64,000 bases of DNA from CAVTYH01 sp963773875 (GTDB lineage Bacteria; Planctomycetota; Planctomycetia; Pirellulales; JADZDJ01): NCBI GenBank assembly GCA_963773875.1, contig CAVZCV010000006.1, forward strand, positions 744,001 through 808,000, in the 5' to 3' direction. Shown here one piece after another: positions 9,363-17,133 of the stretch. Position numbers and translations under genes: made by a program. Position 1 is the stretch's first letter; each line of letters starts with the position of its first letter. Under the pieces are notes generated by a model. It did no database searches, was not told the origin of the DNA, and saw only the letters and a program-made list of their open reading frames with translations.

Positions 9363-11354
9363 TGGTAATGAAACCATCTTCATCCATCACGGCTTGATCG
9401 CCAGTATTGAACCAACCGTCGCGAATGACAGCTTGCGTCGCTCCATCATCATTCCAATAGCCAAGCATCAGTTGTGGTCCAGTGAATAAAAGCAGGCCTT
9501 CTTCACCCGCGGCAAGGGGCTCAAATGTGCTGGGATTAGCGATACGGGCCGCAATGCCGTGTAACGGTTGACCTATCGTGCCCGCTTTGCCGCCAATTTG
9601 TTTGAATCGTTCCAGAGTTTTATCGCGGACATTGGTCGCAGCGATTGCGGTCAACTCGGTGCAGTTGTAAGCTTCTAGCAGCCTGAGTCCGAAGCGATTT
9701 TCGAATTTGGCCGCCAACGTTGGCAACAGTTTCTCGCCCGTGCAAACGAGCGTGTGGACACCGCGGAAATCGTCTGACTGGCTGCTATCGATAAACTGTT
9801 CCAAAGCCGCTGGACTAATCAGCACGACGGTGCATTGATGGCTTCGGCACAGCTGCCCGAGTGTTTGCCGAGCGGCAACAACGTCGCAGAATAAAACCGA
9901 CGCTCCTATCGAAAGCGGCGTCCAGAAAGTGCAAACGTAGCCGGTTGCAAGACTCAACGGCAAAACGCCGAGCAGCCGATCGTTCGGTAGAGGATCGACA
10001 GTTTTTATCAGTGAACTTACACTTGCCGCCAAGTTTCGATGCGTTAGCATCACACCCTTCGGCTTGCCAGCCGTGCCGCGCGAAAATATGACTGCTGCCA
10101 GATCGTCCAGCTGCTGACGATTTAAACCAAGAATCCAGCGTTCGACGATCAAACCTGGCAATAACACTGCGATGCAGCTCGCGAAAAACCGGCGCACCGT
10201 CGAGATACTACCTTCCAGCGAAGCGACGTCGATAATTTGTACGTTCGCTTCAAGTGGTAGCGGAATCTTTGTTGAAATTGCTTCGGTTGTCAGCAATTGC
10301 GTGATCTGGCACGAGCTGACAATGGCTTTAAATGCATCGGGCGACGATTCGTGGTCAAGATTCACAACCGCTTTGCCGCAAAACGTCGCTGCCAAATTCG
10401 CAGTTACCTCGTCAATACCAGGAGTGAGCAATATGCCCACGAGCGGGTTACTGTCGAATTGCGCTTTTAACGTCCGTGTTAAACAGATTGCGCGCACAAC
10501 AAAGTGGAATAGTTGAATTGCTTAGCCGGATTTGCAGGGTCATTCGCATCAATCACACACGATCGGAATGGGTGCCGAGCTGCTGTGCGTACGAACTCCG
10601 CCTGAACCGTGCGGCACTTGTTCGATCGAGCCATGGCAGTATCCGCCGACAATTTCTGTACAGCAGCACGTACTTCCGCGGCAGTCGAGGTGCTTGGCAT
10701 CGGTTTGCCAAAGGCAACGCTCACCCGGTACGGCATCATCCGCGGCCATTTCCAAAGCGTGCGGTCGCCGTAGAAGCTGAAAATGCTACCCCACAGTTCA
10801 TCGAGGCACACCGGAATGATTGGCGCAGTTGTATTCTTGACCATCTGCTCCAATCCACGATGAAACGGAAGCATATAGCCGGTGCGCGTGAACCGTCCTT
10901 CGGCGAAGATGCAGACTAGGCTCCCCTCATTCAGCGCTTCGCCGCCAGCCCGCAGCGATTTCAGAATGGCCTTCGGTCCCGACGCGGCATCGATTGGAAT
11001 CACGCGACCCCAAGTGAGCAAATAGCGCAGGAATCTCCGCTTCGTCCAGGCGGAATAAATTACAAACCGTACGAATCGTGGTTGGGCGACTAGAATCAAC
11101 GCCCAGTCGATGTAGCTGACATGGTTGGCAACCAACAGCGCCGGGCCGTCCTGCGGAATGTTTTCGCGCCCTAAGATCTGCATCCGGTAAAATAACCGAA
11201 CGAAAATTAGGAGCAGCACGCGGCCAATCCAATACGGTCGCAAAATAAGGACGGCGGCAAGCGCGAGCACAATCGCCAATCCAAGCCACGGCCAAACGGC
11301 CAATCCCCAGAGCGATACGCAGTGAAGTCCAGCCAATGCAAGCCCCCGCGGCAA
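9337..11354 (-). CDS. aas: Aas-like 1-acyltransferase / acyl-ACP synthetase fusion, frameshifted and C-terminally short
   Basis: Fusion for phospholipid reacylation. The first part, after hydrophobic helices, is a PlsC-type acyltransferase with NHVSYID (HX4D) and FAEGRFTR. A frame change near 10490 joins it to an AMP-forming ligase with SRGTAGKPKGVMLTH, a YNCTE site and GWFNTGDQAVMDEDG. Together they resemble E. coli Aas. The ligase stops right after that GD motif, in the hinge, so the usual C-terminal lid of about 100 residues is missing. The TTG start lies 8 bases after the rpsT stop. Larger MFS fusions seem to exist in planctomycetes (recalled); only their last helices could be present here. 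Confidence 0.8.
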
Positions 11355-11361
11355 TGGCGAA

Positions 11362-11631
11362 CTATTTCTTCTTCGCCGCCTTCATGTTGGCCGAGAGGCG
11401 CGATTTCAAACGAGCCGCGCGATTCGCATGAATAATCTTTTTGGCGGCCGCACGATCGAGCTTGGCAACAGCTACGCGGAAATCGGCTTCAGCCTGATCC
11501 ATTTTTCCGGCCGCTGTCGCTTCGCGCACTTTCACAATATGCGTCTTTAACTCGCTCTTCACCGCGCGATTTCGAGTGCGACGCTTCACACTTTGTCGAT
11601 GACGCTTTCGGGCACTGGCAATGTTGGGCAT
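11362..11631 (-). CDS. rpsT: 30S ribosomal protein S20
   Basis: Complete 89-residue S20, which binds 16S rRNA in the body of the small subunit. It begins MPNIASARKRHRQSVKRRTR and has the usual highly basic helical composition, ending in a lysine-rich tail. Length and start are typical. It is transcribed ahead of the Aas-like gene with only an 8-base gap, an unusual partner that may give that gene a growth-linked promoter (inference). Confidence 0.97.
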   Translation of the reverse strand: MPNIASARKRHRQSVKRRTRNRAVKSELKTHIVKVREATAAGKMDQAEADFRVAVAKLDRAAAKKIIHANRAARLKSRLSANMKAAKKK

Positions 11632-11700
11632 TGGATTTCAGTTCGTGGTTCAAATATTTTTATTAACCGGCGGCGCGGCCTATTAGAGCGCCTGCCGTAA

Positions 11701-13173
11701 TTACGTTTCAGATTCATCCGAACTCCCTTTATTGCGGAGCGCGGCGATTTTGTCTAGCCGGTCGGAAACATCGCGATACCCGAAATCGCGCTCCGCCAGC
11801 TGGGTAAAGTACTGTTCGGCGGCCTCCATTTCATTCAATCCCTGGGCCAAAACGCCCGCTCGGTACAGCGCTTTCTTGCGTTGTTCCTCGTCTCGTTCGG
11901 GAATATCTTCAATCGCCTTTTTATAGTGCTGCATCGCCAGGTTGTACTGCTTGATCTGCTGAAAGCACTCGCCCAGCTCCAGCATCACCGTGCCACGGCG
12001 CTTGGGATCTTGCCGGGCATCTTGCAACATTTTGATGGCTTCATTGAAATTCCCGGCCAGCTTGAGGCGAATGCCCAACTCATATTTCCAGTTCGTATTC
12101 GTCGGATACCGATCGACACGTTTGCGGAACACATCGAGCTCGAGCTTATTCAATTCCCGCCGCAACTTTTGCGAGTGTTCCGTGGCGACCGGGGTCTTCG
12201 ATTCGCTCGCCCGCTTGTCGGCCACGAGTGAGTTTTGCTTGGCGCGCCGCAGCTGTATGTCTTCCAGCTGCTCGCGAAGCCGTAAATCGCCACCAGTGGC
12301 TTCGAGGCCACGGTTGAGAATCTTTTCTGCCTCGGTCCACTTCTCGGTTTTGGCGTAGAATTCGGCCAACTGCGCGTAGCCCAGCACTTCACCGGGATTC
12401 TCCGCAATTTGCTCTTCCAGATCGTGCGTGGGCGATTTTTTCGCGGGGCCTACGTTCACGTGGCTCGTCGTATTCCCCTTCGTATTCCCTTTCGCGGGAG
12501 TCTCACCGCCCGCATTCTCGCCCTCTTCGTCCGATTCCTGGTCTTGTTTGATGCCCGAGTTCATCGTCAGATCGACTTGCAACCGGGCGATTTCCCGTTT
12601 CGCTTCGTCGTTGCCGCCTTTGGTGAGGCTATCAACGCGGGTCCAGCAAGTAATGGCCTGATGGTACTCGCCCACGCTTTCCAGCGCCTTGGCGCACTCG
12701 CGCTGCACATCGGCACTTTTCGGATCGGCATCTTGAGCGGCTTTGAGATATGTCAGCCGGCAGTCGATAAACCGCAATTCCGCACACGCGTGGGCCATGT
12801 CCTTCAGCGTGGAAACATCCCAAGGATTGATTTTCAGCACTTCCAATCCCGCTTTCAAAAGCCCCGGCCAATCTTTTTTGCGACTGGCATTCATCATGCT
12901 GGCTTTTGAGCTGGCGCTGCGAATGCCGGCCAGTGTGCTCCCCTTTTTGTTGTTGTTATACTTGCGCTGCAGATTGCCAAGAAAACCCTGCACGTAAACC
13001 AGATTGCCAGGGTCGGTGGCAACGCACTGGGTGAGCAATTCGGTGGCGTAGTCGAAATTGCCGCTCTGCGTGCTTTGCACCCCGCGGTTGAAGCACTCTT
13101 GCAATCGGCGGCGCATGGCAGGCGACATCGGCTCGCCAGCGGCAGCGGGTGGGGTTTTTTGATCGGCGGCCAT
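11701..13173 (-). CDS. TPR-repeat protein
   Basis: Soluble protein of 490 residues built of tetratricopeptide repeats, for example GNFDYATELLTQCVATDP, EKWTEAEKILNRGLEATG and KQYNLAMQHYKKAIEDIP. The two repeat blocks are separated by a charged linker around residues 230-270 (ESDEEGENAGGETPAKG). The ATG giving MAADQKTPPAAAGEP was chosen because the long upstream extension of the frame has no TPR character. TPR proteins act as protein-binding scaffolds; the partner is unknown. It is divergent from cobA-hemD across a 228-base gap that should hold both promoters. Confidence 0.8.
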   Translation of the reverse strand: MAADQKTPPAAAGEPMSPAMRRRLQECFNRGVQSTQSGNFDYATELLTQCVATDPGNLVYVQGFLGNLQRKYNNNKKGSTLAGIRSASSKASMMNASRKKDWPGLLKAGLEVLKINPWDVSTLKDMAHACAELRFIDCRLTYLKAAQDADPKSADVQRECAKALESVGEYHQAITCWTRVDSLTKGGNDEAKREIARLQVDLTMNSGIKQDQESDEEGENAGGETPAKGNTKGNTTSHVNVGPAKKSPTHDLEEQIAENPGEVLGYAQLAEFYAKTEKWTEAEKILNRGLEATGGDLRLREQLEDIQLRRAKQNSLVADKRASESKTPVATEHSQKLRRELNKLELDVFRKRVDRYPTNTNWKYELGIRLKLAGNFNEAIKMLQDARQDPKRRGTVMLELGECFQQIKQYNLAMQHYKKAIEDIPERDEEQRKKALYRAGVLAQGLNEMEAAEQYFTQLAERDFGYRDVSDRLDKIAALRNKGSSDESET

Positions 13174-13401
13174 AGTTCGCAAGTTGTGCGGCCAGCGAAT
13201 GTTCGAGCAAACAGACTCCCTCAAGGGTGACGCCTCACCTCTTTCCCATTCTAAACCCCGGAACATGCCAAAACAACGCGGGAACACGACCGGCAACCGT
13301 GACGACGGGGCCAACGTCGCGTTTAGATTTCCAAAAATGCTCGGCATTTTTCGACACGCAGGCAATTCGCCGCTCAGATACCTCGCACGTATTCGATCTT
13401 G

Positions 13402-14952
13402 ATGGCGCCAACAATCCTTCGACCTCCAGGCAAAGTATTTCTCGTTGGCGCAGGACCGGGCGATGCTGGCTTGATCACCTGGCGAGGCGTCGAGCTTCTG
13501 CGACACGCCGATACGGTGCTGTACGATTACCTGGTCAATCCCGCCATCTTGCGGCACGCGAAATCGGACGCCGCGCTCGATTTGTCTTGGCCGTCACGGC
13601 GTGCGATCGGGCAGCGTTGGGCAGCGCATTTGGGATCAGACCGAAATCAATGCACGCTTGGTGGAACTCGCCCGCGCCGGTCAGCGTGTCGTGCGGCTTA
13701 AAGGCGGCGATCCAGCCGTGTTCGGACGGCTGCCGGAAGAAGTTGCCGCGCTCAAAGCAGCCAACGTCGAGTATGAAATTGTGCCAGGCATCACGGCAGC
13801 GATGGCGGCCGGAAGTTTCGCCGGCGTGTGGATTACAGAGCGCGATGTGGCATCGGCGGTGGCCATAGTCACCGGTCACGAAGGCGATTCGCAGCACGCT
13901 CCCGCACTCGACTACGCCGCTCTGGCCAAATTTCCCGGCACGCTCGTGTTCTACATGGGCGTGACAACCGCCAGCGAATGGACCGCCGCACTCATCGCAG
14001 CCGGCAAATCGGCGGAGACCCCGGTGGCCATCATTCGCCGCTGCTCGTGGCCCGATCAGCTGACCATTCGCTGCACTCTGGCGACCGTCGTGAAAACGTT
14101 GGAAGCCGCGAAGCTGCGACCACCCGTGGCGTTCATCGTGGGCGATGTCGCCGCAGGCAGCGAGCATGATTCGTGGTTCACCCGCCGCCCGCTGTTTGGC
14201 AAACGCATTTTGCTGACGCGTCCGATCGATCGCGCCGACTCGCTCTATCAACCGCTCAGCGAATTGGGCGCCGACTGCCTGGTGCAGCCGGCGATTGAAA
14301 TCTCGCCGCCGACCGATTGGCGTCCCGTGGATGCCGCACTCGCTCGGCTGCGAGAATTCGACTGGCTCGTGTTTTCCAGCGTCAATGGCGTGCAGTTTTT
14401 GCTGGAGCGGTTGCTGCAAACCGGCGGCGATTTGCGGCAACTTGCTGGAGTGAATCTTGCCGCCATTGGTCCCGGCACCAGTGAAGAACTGGCTCGTTAT
14501 CATTTGCGTGTCGATCGCCAGCCGCCCGAGATTTATCGCGCTGAAGCACTTGCCGAACTGCTCGCCCCCGATGCGCAGGGCAAACGTTTTCTGCTGGCCC
14601 GCGCCAGTCGCGGCCGCGAAGTGCTGGCTGAAACGCTGCTGGCTGCAGGCGGCATGTCGAGCAGATTGTCGTTTACCAAAGCACCGATGTCGCCCAGCCC
14701 GATCCGGAAATCTTGTCGGCTCTCCAGGCAGGTCGCATCGATTGGGTCACGGTGACCAGCTCCGCTATTGCCCGATCGCTGGTGAAAATGTTTGCTAGCG
14801 ATCTGCGAAAGTCGAAGATCGTTAGCATCAGCCCGGTCACGTCGGCCACGCTTGCCGAACTCGGATTTCAGCCCACGGCCGAAGCCACCCAGTACACGAT
14901 GCCCGGCGTCGTGTCGGCGATCCTGGCTCATGCAGCAGGCGCGGCGACCTAG
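13402..14952 (+). CDS. cobA-hemD: uroporphyrinogen-III C-methyltransferase / uroporphyrinogen-III synthase fusion, frameshifted
   Basis: Bifunctional tetrapyrrole enzyme. The N-terminal half is the SAM-dependent methyltransferase making precorrin-2 (VFLVGAGPGDAGLIT, RLKGGDPAVFGR, GITAAMAAGS). The C-terminal half is uroporphyrinogen-III synthase (LLTRPIDRADSLYQPL, FSSVNGVQFLLERL, TSSAIARSL), which closes the macrocycle. The frame changes near 13573 and again near 14655; after each, the expected residues continue directly. The fusion supplies sirohaem or cobalamin and also haem precursors. ATG chosen one codon after a TTG. Confidence 0.92.
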
Positions 14953-15161
14953 CAACTCGCTCGGCGTGGAGCCGAAGCTCGGGCCACGTTCTCGCTTGCA
15001 GACCGTCGCCGCTGCGGAGTGTTGTTTCACTGGGCACTGCATAAAAACCTCGAGAATTCCAGCCTCAAGAAAAACACCGTGCAAGCAACGTCCGTTGACT
15101 TTTCGTTTTCTGCGGGAAAACCGTGACTGCGACCTCGCGAATCCCAAAAATCGCGTTTCGA

Positions 15162-15244
15162 AGTGAAATTACTGCGGCGCGCTTTGCAACCTGTGTAGTG
15201 GTTTTTGCCAATTTCGCGCCGAGTAATTTCACAGTAATTTCACT
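15162..15244 (-). repeat. 83-bp element, copy A, with 12-bp terminal inverted repeats
   Basis: The ends AGTGAAATTACT and AGTAATTTCACT are perfect inverted repeats of each other, enclosing 59 bases. A second element of exactly the same length lies at 52986-53068 in the opposite orientation, with about 80% identity by eye. Similarity continues past the ends, to roughly 15140 on one side and 15300 on the other. Read on the minus strand, copy A could encode KLLGAKLAKTTTQVAKRAA, which is also recognisable in copy B. Confidence 0.75.
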
Positions 15245-15406
15245 TTCTGTGTTTGGGTCTCCAAATCGCCCACGAATCCTCGATCCATTTCGATGGGTTT
15301 TTTCACGCGCTGGGCCGCTCGCCTTGTCCACGTCTTGTCGTGCAACTCTATCTGCAATGTAGGAGGCGTCTCCCGACGCCGATGAGGCGCCAATGGACGA
15401 AACATC

Positions 15407-15545
15407 GGGTGGCCCCGACAAAGCCTCGCGTGTCGGGGTCGCGCAGCGACAAGAGCGCTCGCAGATCGTTGCCTATCTGATTGTTCCACGTTTTCTCTAA
15501 CGCCTCTTGCGGCTGCGCCGCCCGGACACTTTGTCCGGGCCACCC
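15407..15545. repeat. GGGTGGCC...GGCCACCC palindromic element
   Basis: Outer 8-bp inverted repeats GGGTGGCC / GGCCACCC enclose two inner hairpins, CCCCGAC/GTCGGGG near the left and CCCGGACA/TGTCCGGG at the right. The same outer arms and nested plan occur inside trpE at 27935-28011. It follows a GGAGGCGTCTCCCGACGCC motif that looks like another small repeat. Probably a non-coding palindromic repeat family. Confidence 0.65.
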
Positions 15546-15816
15546 AGTGAAATTGCTGTCTGCCCATTGCTGATCACCCATTCATTCTGCCCGTTGGGGC
15601 GTAACTGTGACTATAAAATCCCCATCCCAGGGCGACACTCGTCCCAACACGGCGAGACTTCACTGGCCCTGGCTGGCGTCGGTTGCCCCGTTGGGGCACT
15701 CTCGCCATAACGGAACCGACAGCCTATTTGTATCACAAATATATTAGTGTACATGTGACTTAAAGTCAAGAGCCTTTTTGGGCCAATCCAAAAAGATTTT
15801 TTGTGGGCTGCCTTTC
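15546..15816. other. non-coding stretch with decayed hairpins
   Basis: No credible gene. It contains CCCAGGGC paired at a distance with GGCCCTGG and a GCCCC-GTT-GGGGC hairpin around 15620-15705, reminiscent of the composite hairpin repeat at 39668. It then passes into an AT-rich segment around 15730-15770 that could carry a promoter, although no gene starts directly behind it. Confidence 0.5.
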
Positions 15817-15925
15817 GTCGTGTCCGTCGTGCCGTCGTGGTAATAAACGGGGAGCGGCGGGGTCGGGAGACCCGCGCCGAGCGCGAATGCGGGAAATTCA
15901 CCACTCACCACACGACGGACACGAC
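15817..15925. repeat. 109-bp element with 15-bp inverted ends
   Basis: GTCGTGTCCGTCGTG at the left end is the exact reverse complement of CACGACGGACACGAC at the right end. A looser relative may exist around 47850-47940, where GTCGTGTCATCGTGG is followed by GGCACGAAGAACACGACG. Non-coding; likely a mobile palindromic repeat. Confidence 0.6.
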
Positions 15926-16181
15926 GTAAGCACCGGGCCAGCCGGTATTTCCGAGCCGCGCCCGTTAGGAAGTGGTGGACGCTGTGATCGCGGGCTCGAT
16001 TGCTGCTCGCAGAATCCGGGACGCCGGAGTGAAATCCGCAGCGGCGACCGCTCATCACGGCCTATCGGCCCAAAAACTGTCAAATGTTTTTCAAATAACA
16101 CTTTCTGTTTTCTGCTGGCCGGGCTACATTAGTGATCCACCACGTAATGGGGGAGGAGGGTCGAATGATGAGGCCGATCCA

Positions 16182-16400
16182 ATGCCTTGGTATGTTCTAC
16201 CGGCTGCAGTTCTACTTGGCCTCGCTCTAGCTCTAGTTGCGTGGAAGCGGTGGGGCCCAAAGCGTTGCCCCAATTGCGGCAAACTCGTGCTTGAGGACCG
16301 CCCCAGCCCTTTGCCAATGGGCGGCAAGCTTGTATCGCGGTTTGACTTCGCCGCTCCGCGAACCCGTTTCCGCTGCCGCCGCTGCGGCGTGCGGTTCTGA
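16182..16400 (+). CDS. small membrane-anchored zinc-ribbon protein
   Basis: Seventy-two residues: an N-terminal hydrophobic helix (WYVLPAAVLLGLALALVAW) followed by KRCPNCGK and, 30 residues later, CRRCGVRF. The two CxxC pairs suggest one structural zinc site facing the cytoplasm. The family is not recognised. It stands alone between the repeat-rich gap and a tRNA-like relic. The start at MPWYVLPA gives the cleanest helix; other starts upstream are in poor-quality sequence. Confidence 0.55.
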   Translation: MPWYVLPAAVLLGLALALVAWKRWGPKRCPNCGKLVLEDRPSPLPMGGKLVSRFDFAAPRTRFRCRRCGVRF

Positions 16401-16499
16401 GCTCGAGCCGGTGCTCGATTTGCAACGTGACCGCGGCCGTCGGAAAACGGAATGCCCCATTTGCTTTCCCCAAATGCGATCAATTGCGGGCTGTGAATC

Positions 16500-16582
16500 T
16501 GGTGCACCCCAGGGGGATCGAACTTCTAACCTTCGGTTCTGTAGACTGCGACGTATCTCGGTAAGCGATTGCAGGGACTCGC
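16500..16582 (-). pseudogene. decayed tRNA-like sequence, Arg-type
   Basis: Read on the minus strand, the last 50 bases resemble the 3' half of a bacterial tRNA-Arg: CAGTCTACAGAACCGAAGG, then GTTCGATCC-like T-loop TTCGATC, then GGGGTGCACCA with an encoded CCA. Two of the five T-stem pairs and two anticodon-stem pairs are broken, the anticodon would read ACA, and the 5' half fits only loosely. It is therefore probably a relic rather than a working tRNA. Confidence 0.4.
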
Positions 16583-16726
16583 TTTGCATCCCGTCTGGTT
16601 TACTTGTGCGCAGCCGAGCGCTTTTTGCACCTAGTATCGGGAGGCGAACGGATACAATGGTGATCGGCTTCGAGGGGCTTAACTCGAACCGAGTGCTCCT
16701 ATGAACTATCGCTCTTTTGGTTTCCG

Positions 16727-17133
16727 TTGCGCAATCGGTCCTCTCGGTTTCGCCTTCCTTGTGGCATACCCAATCTAGCCGGCGACACACTGCAGTTTGC
16801 GCAGAATAACTTGCCATTAGGCAACGGGCTTAATTTCCGCGTCGACGTTGGCGGCGCGGCCGTACCACTATCGCTGAAAGACGGAACGCTGACGATGAAT
16901 ATCGCAGCCTCAAATCAAGCGACGGGGAACATATCTGCGTTTTCTCTTTCGGAGGGGGTGGCTACGGGCTTCTCGGAGGGACAACCGGCAGCAAAGTAGC
17001 TGCGATGCTCGAAATACCTTTTAGCGCAAGTGGCTATGTTGGCGGATTAGGAATCACTTCACTCAATGGCCACTGGGCTCGCGGTCTCGATCCCAAGTAC
17101 TCAAGGCCCGACGCTACTGATCCGATCTCTTAA
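16727..17133 (+). pseudogene. 3' remnant of an unidentified gene, frameshifted
   Basis: A coding-like stretch without a convincing start. The first frame gives LAGDTLQFAQNNLPLGNG and DGTLTMNIAASNQATG. After a shift near 16965 at a run of G, the next frame gives FGGGGYGLLGGTTGSKVAA, EIPFSASGYVGGLGIT and a normal stop. The composition resembles a beta-rich surface or structural protein, but no family is recognised. The tail overlaps the end of the convergent 766-residue gene by 20 bases. A short open stretch just before it (16701-16778, with SFGFRCA) could be a second remnant. Confidence 0.4.

Noticed and set aside
13535..14503. 322-codon open frame on the minus strand
   Set aside because: It lies opposite conserved cobA-hemD coding sequence and has no recognisable family; a mirror frame of GC-rich DNA.
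16701..16778. 25-residue frame ending SFGFRCA... as C-terminus of a sulfatase-modifying enzyme
   Set aside because: Only a few residues fit the family; too short to support.
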